Source: CAWCDJ01 sp963794265
Lineage (GTDB): Bacteria; Acidobacteriota; Terriglobia; Bryobacterales; Bryobacteraceae
Direction of reading: 5' to 3'
Assembly (NCBI GenBank): GCA_963794265.1
Contig: CAWCDJ010000001.1
Location: forward strand, 1,488,001 to 1,552,000
DNA: 64,000 bases
Shown here: in pieces, positions 26,504 to 34,782 of the stretch
Layout of the letters: each line of letters starts with the position of its first letter
How positions within the stretch are numbered: the stretch's first letter is position 1
Notes under the pieces: generated by a model
Seen by the model: only the letters and a program-made list of their open reading frames with translations
What the model was told of the DNA's origin: nothing
Database searches by the model: none
Position numbers and translations under genes: made by a program

Positions 26504-26530
26504 CGGGAAAGACGGGGGAAAGACGGAACG
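26504..26530 (+). repeat. Short G-rich GGGGGAAAGAC-type tandem units
   Basis: Two copies of a GGGAAAGACGG-like unit lie end to end immediately before the diverged segment at 26531. A longer run of the same unit occurs at 30947-31084, also beside the second copy of that segment. The shared arrangement links the two places. Confidence 0.5.
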
Positions 26531-26817
26531 GCGGCCGCAATCCGCATGCGCCTGGTGGGTGGCGACGTGACGCCCGAGGAAATTACCAGCTCTGCCGAGC
26601 TATCAAACGCCTCGCAGATCAACTGCGGCGACTGCGTTGGGGCCTCGGGGCGCGAGCCGGTAAATCGATGAGATCATGCCGATCGACGACGTGCGCCGTC
26701 GCTCCCTGCTGGCCGGATCCGAGCTGAAGCGCGGCTCTCTGATCACCGTCAAGCCGCTCAAAACAACGTGTCACCGGTTGCCGATCGGCATCTCCGAGTG
26801 AAGCGGCAAGTCACAAG
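26531..26817. repeat. Diverged duplicated segment, copy 1
   Basis: About 287 bases are clearly alignable with 31388-31675: both contain AATCCGCATGCG, CCTCGGGGCGCGAGCCGG, GATCGACGACGTGCGCCGTC and ACAACGTGTCACCGGTTGCC. Substitutions and small indels are scattered through both. Short frames in each (MRLVGGD..PEEI..SAELS) suggest both derive from one former gene that I cannot identify. The copies are in the same orientation and bracket the orphan permease and AraC-type genes. Confidence 0.7.
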
Positions 26818-26829
26818 GGCGTCGGTCCT

Positions 26830-27180
26830 GATCCGGTTGCACTTCCCACAACCGGACTGGGGGCCTTCCAATCGGTACTGGCCGCCCGGATTGCGAGGTT
26901 GAATAGCCGGTACCGGACTAACGAAGCGCCCCAGACTTGCCGACAGCCATTCCACGCGCGATCAGCACCAGCGTCAGCGTTTGACCAAAGCCGTGAGCGT
27001 ACCTTGGCGGGCTTCGCCTGGAAGTACGCGGATGGCCGCTGGCACCAGCACCAACGGTCAGTGAAGTTGTGTCGCACTCGGACATCACCGCGAGCATGTG
27101 GGCGAGCAGGACGGCCAGGACTTTGGCAGCCACCATCAGCGCGGTGTCGGCAAAGGACCACTGCGGGATCTTCCTGATCC
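26830..27180 (-). pseudogene. Possible remnant of an FtsX-type permease C-terminus
   Basis: On the minus strand, a short frame reading FGQTLTLVLIARGMAVGKSGALR, then RLWEVQPDQD after frame changes, resembles the end of ADOP/MacB-type permeases, where TLxLVxxGxxxGLxGAL is followed by LLxGVxPxDP. No intact frame exists, so this would be a decayed copy. The match is short and made by eye. The rest of 26342-27295 holds nothing else I recognise. Confidence 0.3.
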
Positions 27181-27295
27181 TGCTGTGATGATGGCGCTGG
27201 CCCGGTTGAGACGTGCCGCCCCTCCTTGGCAGGATTTGCAGAAATAATGCAAACTCGACAGCCGAATCTTCGTACGTACGTTTAAGGAGATACCG

Positions 27296-29827
27296 GTGAA
27301 TCTCGTGTCCGATGTCCGCTTTGCCCTGCGCAACCTGAAGAAAGCCCCGGTGTTCAGCGCGGTCGTAGTACTGTCGTTGGCACTCGGGATTGGAGCCAAC
27401 ACGGCCATCTTCACGCTGATCGATCAGCTCATGCTGCGCCTCCTGCCGGTGAAAAATCCCTCCGAGTTGGTTCTGCTGGACAGCAAGGGCAACCACTATG
27501 GGAACAACCGCGGCGCCAATTCATTCTCCTATCCGATGTACAAGGACTTCGAGGCGCACAACCAGGTCTTCGGCGGAATTCTGGCCCGCGTGGCCTCGCC
27601 GGTCAGCATGAGCTTCCATGGCCAGACCGAACGTGCCGCGGGCGAGCTGGTCTCGGGCTCCTACTTCAACGTGCTTGGGGTGCCTGCGGCGATTGGCCGT
27701 ACCGTCGCTCCCGACGACGACACTACGGTGCTGGGCCGTCCCGTGGTTGTCCTCAGCTACCGTTACTGGCAGAGCCGATTCGCCGGGGACCCGTCGGTGC
27801 TGAACAAGACCATGATTCTCAACGGCCACAACTTCACCGTGATCGGCGTGTCGGGACACGGTTTCGACGGCATCGAGCCCGGCTCGGTCACCCAACTCTT
27901 CATGCCGATCACGATGAAGCCCTGGATCATGCAGAACGCCCCAGGCATGGAGGAGATGACCGACCGGCGCTCCTCCTGGCTGCAGATTATCGGCCGGCTG
28001 AAGCCGGGCATGACCCAGGCTCAGGCGAAGGCATCGATGCAGGTCCTGTTCCATCAGATCATCGTCCAGGAAGCGAAGGAGCCGATGATCGCCAAAGCTT
28101 CCGAATACGATCGGCAGCGGTTCCTGAAGTCCACCATCGACTTGCTCCCCGCCGCGACGGGCCGCTCCTTTCTGCGCTACCAGATGTCGCGCCCGCTGGA
28201 GGTGCTGATGGCCATCGTAGCGCTGGTGCTGCTGATCGCCTGCGGCAATGTCGCGAACCTGCTGTTGGTGCGCGCCGCCGGACGCCAGAAGGAAATCGCG
28301 GTGCGTCTGGCTCTGGGGGCAGCGCGCCGGCAGATCGTGCGTCAATTGTTGGTGGAAAGCCTCATGCTGTCGATGGCCGGCGGTGTGGTCGGCGTGGCGC
28401 TCGCCTGGTCGGGTGCCAAAGCGCTGCTCGGATTCCTCCCGCAGGGCAGCACGCCGCTGGGTCTCTCGGCCGCGCCCGACGCCCGCATTCTGCTGTTCAA
28501 TTTCGCCGTGGCGCTCGTCACCGGTCTGCTGTTCGGCCTGGTTCCCGCACTCCAGGCCACCAGGCCCAACATCGGGCGCACGCTGAAGGATCAGGCCAGA
28601 TCGGTAGCCGGCACGGGTCACGCGCGGCTGCGGAAGTCGCTTGTCGTGGCGCAGGTGACGTTCTCCCTGTTGCTGCTGATCGCTTCCGGATTGTTCATCC
28701 GGAGCCTGCGGAACCTTCGCGAATCGGGCGCCGGAATCCAGGCGAGCAACCTGATTTCGTTTACCGTCGATCCTTCGCTGAATGGCTATAGCGGAGCGCG
28801 TTCGATGGCCTTCTTCCGTGAGCTGAATCGCAACCTCGGCGCCACCGCGGGCGTGCAGTCGGCCGCACTGGCTACCAACGCGATTCTCGCCAACGAGGAG
28901 TGGGACAGCACGGTGAACGTGGAAGGCTATACATCGAAGCCCGGAGAGGACATGAACCCCAACTTCAACTGCGTCAGCCCCGGGTACTTCGCCACCCTCG
29001 GTGTGCCGTTGATTGCGGGCCGCGATTTCAGTGAGCGCGACACCCGCACCATCATGCACAAGGGAATTCCGTTCCCTGTCCCTAACGTGATCATCATCAA
29101 CCAGAAGATGGCGAAATACTATTTCGGTGATCGGAGCGCCATCGGCCGTCATATCGGATTCGGCAACGAACCTGGTGCAGTGGCGGACATGGAGATCATC
29201 GGGGTAGTGAAGGATTTCAAGTACCTCGGGGTGCGTGATCAGATCACTCGCCAGGCATTGATTCCTTACCTCGCCCTTCCGTTAGTGATGAATATGACCT
29301 CGTATGTGCGCACATCCATGCCGGCCAAGCAGGCCTTCAGCCTGATTCGTCGCACGGTGGCGAACCTCGATCCCACTCTTCCCGTGTACAACATACGCAC
29401 GCTCGAAGACACCATTGACGCATCTCTATTGAACGAGCGACTGGTAGCCGGTCTCTCCGCTTTGTTTGGCGGACTGGCCACGCTCCTGGCGGTGATCGGG
29501 CTTTACGGCGTGATGGCCTACACGGTCGAGCAGCGGACTCATGAGATCGGAATTCGCGTGGCTCTGGGCGCACAGCGCGGCACCGTGGTCTGGCTGGTGA
29601 TGCATGAAGTGATGGTGATGATCGGTATCGGTTTCGGCATCGGTCTGCCGGCGGCGTGGTTCGCCTCGAAACTAGTGGCGAGTCTGTTATACGGCATTCA
29701 GCCCGGCGATCCCCTGTCCATTGCTGCCGCCATAACCGCTCTGGGCAGTGTTGCGCTGATAGCCGGTTACGTTCCGGCGGTCCGTGCTTCGCGCTTGGAT
29801 CCGCTGCGGGCGTTGCGATATGAGTGA
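27296..29827 (+). CDS. Acidobacterial-type orphan ABC permease (FtsX/MacB, ADOP family)
   Basis: 843 residues from GTG 27296, with AAGGAG seven bases upstream. It opens with DVRFALRNLKKAPVFSAVVVLSLALGIGANTAIF, the standard start of the duplicated orphan permease family. A first transmembrane helix precedes a large periplasmic MacB core (about 60-280), then three helices with a first FtsX domain (about 300-420), a second periplasmic core, and a C-terminal FtsX domain (about 715-835, ending PAVRASRLDPLRALRYE). No ABC ATPase gene is adjacent. Proposed roles are macrolide, lipid or lipoprotein export; the substrate here is unknown. Confidence 0.92.
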   Translation: MNLVSDVRFALRNLKKAPVFSAVVVLSLALGIGANTAIFTLIDQLMLRLLPVKNPSELVLLDSKGNHYGNNRGANSFSYPMYKDFEAHNQVFGGILARVASPVSMSFHGQTERAAGELVSGSYFNVLGVPAAIGRTVAPDDDTTVLGRPVVVLSYRYWQSRFAGDPSVLNKTMILNGHNFTVIGVSGHGFDGIEPGSVTQLFMPITMKPWIMQNAPGMEEMTDRRSSWLQIIGRLKPGMTQAQAKASMQVLFHQIIVQEAKEPMIAKASEYDRQRFLKSTIDLLPAATGRSFLRYQMSRPLEVLMAIVALVLLIACGNVANLLLVRAAGRQKEIAVRLALGAARRQIVRQLLVESLMLSMAGGVVGVALAWSGAKALLGFLPQGSTPLGLSAAPDARILLFNFAVALVTGLLFGLVPALQATRPNIGRTLKDQARSVAGTGHARLRKSLVVAQVTFSLLLLIASGLFIRSLRNLRESGAGIQASNLISFTVDPSLNGYSGARSMAFFRELNRNLGATAGVQSAALATNAILANEEWDSTVNVEGYTSKPGEDMNPNFNCVSPGYFATLGVPLIAGRDFSERDTRTIMHKGIPFPVPNVIIINQKMAKYYFGDRSAIGRHIGFGNEPGAVADMEIIGVVKDFKYLGVRDQITRQALIPYLALPLVMNMTSYVRTSMPAKQAFSLIRRTVANLDPTLPVYNIRTLEDTIDASLLNERLVAGLSALFGGLATLLAVIGLYGVMAYTVEQRTHEIGIRVALGAQRGTVVWLVMHEVMVMIGIGFGIGLPAAWFASKLVASLLYGIQPGDPLSIAAAITALGSVALIAGYVPAVRASRLDPLRALRYE

Positions 29828-29963
29828 ATAATCATCGGGGACTCGATTTCGAAGTTGTCTGGTTCCGGAAGCGGCCCTGAACGAGCAGAACGGCCTGGCA
29901 GGCTGCTGAAATCGGCAAACGCCTGCCGGCCGATCGCGAGTGATCCCTTCCTGCTCGTGGGTC

Positions 29964-30884
29964 CTAGGCCTTCGCCAAGCTCTCGAGATACTCCATGGGA
30001 CAGCCAACACCCTCAACCTTCACTCCAAGGCCCCGCAGCACATCGATGGCAACCATTCGCCGGTAAGCATTGAAGGTAATCACGTGTGCGAACATTCCGC
30101 CAAACGAGAAAGTTTCCGGGGGTTCGCATAGGGCATCCACAAACGTGTCCTCCCACGCGCTCCGATTGCGGACCTCAGTGAGTACGCCGTGGAACGCTCG
30201 ATCTGCTTTTTCCATGCGCGCCAGCATGGCCGAAGGAGTTCGCTCCTCCGGCGGGGCATCGTCAAATAAGGGCGTATCGCCGCCCGTCAGCGCCGCGGCC
30301 CAGGCTTCCTTGGTTTGCACCATCCGGTCCAGAAGCTGGCGTAGGCTCTGATCCGGACCATCCCAGGGAAAGACCTTTACCTGGTTCTGCAAAGGCCGGT
30401 CCAATTGTTCATCGTTTAGCGCCTTCGCCAGATCGAGAAGACGCCGCGTGTGCCAGGACTCCTGGCCAGAGAAAATATCGAAGAGATCCATAAATCGACG
30501 AGCTCCTTTCGTGTCATCCTTACCCGAATGGTGGTGAATTCCGTTCGTTGTGTGGAGGTGAGTGTATGTCGCCCCCATCCGGCGGTACAGGCTCGGTGAA
30601 ACGCCGAAGGCCTTTCGGAACGCCCTGGTGAACGCTTCCAGCGATCCGTAATTCGCGTTGAAACCGATGTCGGTCACCGGGAGTTGGGTGCGCGACAACT
30701 GCCATGCCGCCCTTTCCAACAGCAGCCTCCGGCGCAGGGCAACCGGCGTCTCCTCGATCATCGCCCGGAACACACGATAAAACTGCGTCCGGCTTCGATA
30801 AGCATGGCGGGCGAAACCGTTCGCATCCTGCTCTTGATCGAGCGAATTAAGCACGACTTCGCGTAGCCGCTGTGCTTCGTCCAC
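29964..30884 (-). CDS. AraC-type HTH regulator fused to a DinB-like domain
   Basis: 306 residues. Residues 1-110 hold the two helix-turn-helix motifs of AraC/XylS regulators (HAYRSRTQFYRVFRAMIEETP, then VTDIGFNANYGSLEAFTRAFRKAFGVSPSLYRR). Residues 130-300 form a four-helix DinB/YfiT-like domain with conserved His residues (QESWHTRRLLDL, FAHVITFNAYRRMVAIDVLRGLG). DinB-like domains bind metal and often carry thiol-dependent activity; here one could act as the sensor. It is read towards the permease gene. The start is followed upstream by G-rich tandem repeats. Confidence 0.82.
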   Translation of the reverse strand: MDEAQRLREVVLNSLDQEQDANGFARHAYRSRTQFYRVFRAMIEETPVALRRRLLLERAAWQLSRTQLPVTDIGFNANYGSLEAFTRAFRKAFGVSPSLYRRMGATYTHLHTTNGIHHHSGKDDTKGARRFMDLFDIFSGQESWHTRRLLDLAKALNDEQLDRPLQNQVKVFPWDGPDQSLRQLLDRMVQTKEAWAAALTGGDTPLFDDAPPEERTPSAMLARMEKADRAFHGVLTEVRNRSAWEDTFVDALCEPPETFSFGGMFAHVITFNAYRRMVAIDVLRGLGVKVEGVGCPMEYLESLAKA

Positions 30885-30946
30885 ACAAGGAAAATACCAC
30901 TTTGAGGTGCACGTCCGCCTGATCGGGAATCCCGAAATTTACGGAC

Positions 30947-31084
30947 GGGGGGAAAGACGGGGGGAAAGACGGGAGGGAAAGACGGGGGGAAAGACGGGGG
31001 GAAAGACGGGGGGGAAAGACGGGGACAGACGGAACGTTCCCCTGGGGGGGGGGAAAGACGGGGACAGACGGAACGTTCCCCTGG
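30947..31084. repeat. G-rich tandem repeat array with two palindromic GGAACGTTCC units
   Basis: Six near-identical 12-13 base units (GGGGGGAAAGAC) run from 30947 to 31020. Two 25-base direct repeats follow at 31021-31045 and 31060-31084, each GGGGACAGAC followed by GGAACGTTCC and CCTGG; the GGGGAACGTTCCCC-like core is self-complementary. Many G-runs of three or more allow quadruplex formation on the plus strand. The array lies 62 bases upstream of the AraC/DinB start, in its promoter region. Confidence 0.85.
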
Positions 31085-31387
31085 CAACGGATGATTCCGG
31101 CAGGTGATTCCCCGAAGCTCGGCATCGCAGCCGAATTCCGTTTCTGTGAGGCTGGCGTTGTACTCGCACCTGGCTGCGTTTCGCTTCTCGCGCCCTCCAC
31201 CCCGCAGGAGATCGAGACCCCGGGACACCGATCAACGTGGGCAAAGCGTTCTCCAAATCCATGTCAAGCGAAGATCGCGGGCAGCAAGCGATTCGTTGGC
31301 AATACCTTCTAAATATTGATGTCAAGAGGTATTCACATGCGTAAAGTTGAACTGGAGAACGGAGAGTTGGACAGGATGGTCGCAGCG

Positions 31388-31675
31388 GCGGTCACAATCC
31401 GCATGCGCTTGGTGGGTGGCGACGGGACACCCGAGGAAATCGTCAGCTCTGCGGAGCTGTCAAAGGCATCGCAGATCAGGTGCGGCGACCGCCTTAGGGC
31501 CTCGGGGCGCGAGCCGGCAAATCGATGAGATCATACCGATCGACGACGTGCGCCGTCGCTCGCAACTGGCCGGATCCGAGTTGAAGCGCGGCTCTCTGAC
31601 CACCGTCAAGCCGCTCGAAACAACGTGTCACCGGTTGCCGATCGCATCTCCGAGTGAAGCCGCAAGTTACAAGCA
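31388..31675. repeat. Diverged duplicated segment, copy 2
   Basis: This is the second copy of the segment at 26531-26817, in the same orientation, about 4.9 kb away. It also follows GGGGACAGAC-type G-rich repeats, though with a longer gap. No intact gene is present in either copy. From 31676 to 31902 I see nothing further. Confidence 0.7.
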
Positions 31676-31910
31676 CGTTTCTCGGTACTAATCGGGAGAG
31701 GTCCCCAGACCGGACATGTGGGAATGCTTGGCCAAGCCGTGTTCTCTTAACGCGCGAACGGCCACCTCCTCGCGAAGTCTGCCCAAGGGGCCAAAGGAAT
31801 CCAGGTTTCACTATCGAGCGAACCACCGAAGACCCTGCCGTCTGGTTCGGCCCTTAGTACCCAGCCGCGAGTAAACACTCAAGTCGAGCGCTGCACTTGT
31901 TAGTTCTTCT

Positions 31911-33218
31911 GGGAATTCCGGGATCGTAGTGGGTTGATGCCGCCGGTCGGCTCCATGCGACAATGCCGTCGATGCAGGATCACGAACTCTATCGGCGCAT
32001 TCTCGGGATCGAGGCTCCCTGGTTTGTGGACTCGGTGGACCTGAAGTTGGAGGCTGGCGAGATCCATGTTTATCTGCGGCACCACGAGATGATCGACTGG
32101 CCCTGTCCGGAATGTGGCGCGAGTTGCAAGCTCTACGATCACCAGCCGGAGAGGCGCTGGCGGCATCTGGACACTTGCCAATACCAGACGATCCTGCACG
32201 CCGAGCCGCCGCGCGCCGAATGTCGTGAGCACGGTGTCAAGGTAGTCAAGCTTCCCTGGGCGGAACCGTCGAGTCGCTTTACGGCGCTGTTCGAGGCGCT
32301 GGCGATCGAGTGGTTGAAGGCGGCGAGCCAGAAGGCCGTCGCCGGATTATTGCAACTGAGTTGGGATGAGATCCACGGCATCATGGAACGTGCGGTGCAA
32401 CGTGGTTTGGGGCGGCGCCAAGCGGAACTGGTGAGCGAAATCGGCGTGGATGAGAAGGCGTTTCGGAAAGGACACAGCTACCTGACTCTGGTGAATGATC
32501 TGATCCGAGGGCGCGTGCTGTACGTGGCCGAAGATCGGAAGCAGAGCAGCTTGGACGGGTTTTGGGAAACGCTGACGGCTGAGCAAATCAGCGGTATTCG
32601 AGCCGTGGCGATGGACATGTGGGACCCATACATCGCCTCGGTGCGGGAGCACATGCCTGAAGCGGACGGCAAGATCGTGTTCGACAAGTTCCATGTCGCC
32701 AAACATCTGGGCGATGCCGTGGACAAGGTGCGACGGAAAGAACACAAAAGCTTGAAGGCTGCCGGAGATGACCGCTTGGCCGGGACACGCTATGACTGGC
32801 TGCGGAACCCAGCAAAGATGGAACCGGAGGACCGCAAGGAATTCGCCGGACTGCGAAACAGCGAATTGAAAACGGCACGTGCCTGGGCGCTGAAGGAGAC
32901 CGCCATGGCGCTATACGATTACATCTACGAACGGCCGGCGAGGAAGCATTTCCGCTGGTGGCACGGGTGGGCGGTACGGAGTCGACTGAAACCGATGATC
33001 GAAGTGGCACGAATGCTCAAGCGACGCTTCGAGAACATCATTACGTATCTCCGGCACCGCATCACGAACGCGAGTAGCGAATCGATCAATGCCAAAATTC
33101 AATGGGTGAAGTACACGGCGCGGGGGTTCCGCAACCGGCAGAACTTTGTCCATGCCATCTACTTCCACTGTGGCGGTCTCGACCTGGCCCCTGAGGCCAC
33201 TAAATAGCCGGAAGCGCC
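31911..33218 (+). mobile_element. ISL3-type insertion sequence, copy 1
   Basis: A 1308-base element identical to 34783-36090. It is bounded by a perfect 8-base target duplication GTTCTTCT (31903-31910 and 33219-33226), the length expected for ISL3. The ends are imperfect inverted repeats: 14 of 23 terminal positions match, with shared TTCCGG and TAGTGG. It encodes one transposase. The right end abuts a minus-strand gene whose stop codon was displaced by the insertion. Confidence 0.95.
31963..33207 (+). CDS. ISL3-family transposase
   Basis: 414 residues: an N-terminal zinc-finger (CPECGASCKLYDH, then CREHGVKV), a helix-turn-helix region (AVAGLLQLSWDEIHGIMERAV) and a DDE catalytic core (IGVDEKAF, VAMDMWDPYIASV, and a FDKFHVAKHLGDAVDKVRR signature followed by SSESINAKIQWVKYTARGFRN). 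It mobilises the surrounding element by a DDE reaction. The frame is intact and identical in both copies, so both could be active. Confidence 0.96.
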   Translation: MPSMQDHELYRRILGIEAPWFVDSVDLKLEAGEIHVYLRHHEMIDWPCPECGASCKLYDHQPERRWRHLDTCQYQTILHAEPPRAECREHGVKVVKLPWAEPSSRFTALFEALAIEWLKAASQKAVAGLLQLSWDEIHGIMERAVQRGLGRRQAELVSEIGVDEKAFRKGHSYLTLVNDLIRGRVLYVAEDRKQSSLDGFWETLTAEQISGIRAVAMDMWDPYIASVREHMPEADGKIVFDKFHVAKHLGDAVDKVRRKEHKSLKAAGDDRLAGTRYDWLRNPAKMEPEDRKEFAGLRNSELKTARAWALKETAMALYDYIYERPARKHFRWWHGWAVRSRLKPMIEVARMLKRRFENIITYLRHRITNASSESINAKIQWVKYTARGFRNRQNFVHAIYFHCGGLDLAPEATK

Positions 33219-33557
33219 GTTCTTCTTGGAGCGATTCAGCAAGTGTTGGGGACCAGTGAGCTCTATATCACACATGGCGGAAAGTCGCTGCATCATTGGG
33301 AAGTCCGTCCGATACAGGTAGAGAAAATCTCCTGCTAAGTCGCGAACAATTGTATAGGCGAAATGGTTCTTTCGGAGCATCGGCCGCAACCGCCGCAGTT
33401 CCGGTTCCGGGATTCCGTCAGAGTGGTCCAGCTTAATCGCGATATCGATTATACGAGTCGCGAGCGTGTTGCTTCCCTCCAGGACCTTCTCGTAGGTCGG
33501 TGCTAAGTCCGAGTGGCCAACTGCGTAGGATATGCGCTTGACCGACCGAGACTCCAT
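33159..33557 (-). CDS. Hypothetical protein, stop displaced by IS insertion
   Basis: The minus-strand frame from ATG 33557 gives 113 native residues ending LLNRSKKN. It then continues 19 residues into the IS before a stop at 33159. Removing the element and one copy of its target duplication restores AAC directly followed by TAA (31902-31900), so the native gene ended exactly at the insertion site. The protein (MESRSVKRISYAVGHSDLAP, ELRRLRPMLRKNHFAYTIV) is charged and soluble. The family is not recognised. Confidence 0.6.
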   Translation of the reverse strand: MESRSVKRISYAVGHSDLAPTYEKVLEGSNTLATRIIDIAIKLDHSDGIPEPELRRLRPMLRKNHFAYTIVRDLAGDFLYLYRTDFPMMQRLSAMCDIELTGPQHLLNRSKKNGASGYLVASGARSRPPQWK

Positions 33558-33743
33558 TTGGGCAAGGCGACAGTGGCGGTGGTAATGGATCTGTTCTTTC
33601 TTAGGTTCAATCAGACCGGCAAATCCCGGAGTGGGTTCAGCAGGCGGGTCCCTTCTTGGGACTCCTTGCCGTTACGGTTTCGAGAGGACGGGTCTCAGGC
33701 GTCGGTTATGTGGAAATTGTAAAATCAGATTGTAGCCAGAAAT

Positions 33744-34709
33744 ATGCCATCCGATGACTCGCAGTATTTTCGAGCGCCCTACGATTCTACAACCAAGATC
33801 ATCTCCGTCGTGATTTGCATTCTCTTGGCACTCATTGCCGCCTTTACGCAGAGTGCTCTTGTGGTGTGTATTGGTGCGGCGCTGTTGTTCTTGGCCTTTG
33901 CTCTCTCACCACGGGCGTACTGGATTCAGGACCGATCCATCGTAGTCAAGCGCTTTATTCGAAATGCTACCGTTTCGCTGGAGGGCATCCGGGACGTTCG
34001 GGTAGCCGCCGCCAGTGATTTCCGTGGTGCGATCCGGCTGTGGGGCGATGGTGGTCTGTTCGGGTATTACGGCCTGTTCCGAACCTCGACATTGGGCACA
34101 TGCTGGTGGTACGTGACGAACCGCCAGAATGCTGTTGTCGTTGTCACGGAGTCGAAGACGGCGCTATTCAGCCCCGATGATGTAGCCGGGTTTCTGGCAG
34201 CGATTCGTGCGGCAGTGCCATTTCCAGAGATTCCGCCGACCAATCCGTTTAGAACCTCGCTCGAATTTCGACCAGCCGGGAATCGCACTGGTAGTTTGAT
34301 TGGGGTTGCCATTGCTGTTATAGTCCTGGCGATCGCAGGCTTCGCCTTCTTGTATTCTCCCGGCGCTCCCAGCTATTCCCTTACTGGAACCTCACTGTCC
34401 ATCCACGACCGCTTTTATCCGGTTACAGTCACCGCCGCTGATGTGAACGTAAACCAAATTCGTGTGGTCAATATCGGCGATGATTCGGAGTGGCGCCCAA
34501 CCGAAAGGACCAACGGATTCGCCAATGCTTACTACCGATCCGGATGGTTTCGAGTCGCCAACGGCCAGAACGTTCGGATGTACTGGGCGAGTGGCAAGCG
34601 CTTGGTCTTGCTGCCGCCGAAGGGTCAGGGCAACGCTGTTCTCTTGGAAGTCAACCGACCCCAGGAGTTCGTTCAGGAACTTCGTCGGGAATGGTCGAAT
34701 CAGTCGTGA
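33744..34709 (+). CDS. Membrane protein with PH-like domain, unknown function
   Basis: 321 residues. Two hydrophobic segments (about 17-53) are followed by a strand-rich region (YWIQDRSIVVKRFIRNATVSLEGIRDVRV) like bacterial PH domains. A third membrane segment is near residue 190 (GSLIGVAIAVIVLAIAGFAFLYSP), and a second strand-rich region follows (YSLTGTSLSIHDRFYPVTVTAADVNVNQIRVVNIG). The duplicated layout suggests membrane-linked PH-like domains on both halves. It lies between the two IS copies in less GC-rich DNA, suggesting acquired material. Confidence 0.6.
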   Translation: MPSDDSQYFRAPYDSTTKIISVVICILLALIAAFTQSALVVCIGAALLFLAFALSPRAYWIQDRSIVVKRFIRNATVSLEGIRDVRVAAASDFRGAIRLWGDGGLFGYYGLFRTSTLGTCWWYVTNRQNAVVVVTESKTALFSPDDVAGFLAAIRAAVPFPEIPPTNPFRTSLEFRPAGNRTGSLIGVAIAVIVLAIAGFAFLYSPGAPSYSLTGTSLSIHDRFYPVTVTAADVNVNQIRVVNIGDDSEWRPTERTNGFANAYYRSGWFRVANGQNVRMYWASGKRLVLLPPKGQGNAVLLEVNRPQEFVQELRREWSNQS

Positions 34710-34782
34710 CATTGGAGAAACGCTGCGGCAAGGACTGGAATACCTGCCGGATCGACCGCCATCAACTCCGATATAGAAAAGT

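Noticed and set aside
33219..34782. Composite transposon formed by the two IS copies and the DNA between them
   Set aside because: Each IS has its own distinct 8-base target duplication, so the copies inserted separately; a composite would show one duplication at the outer ends.
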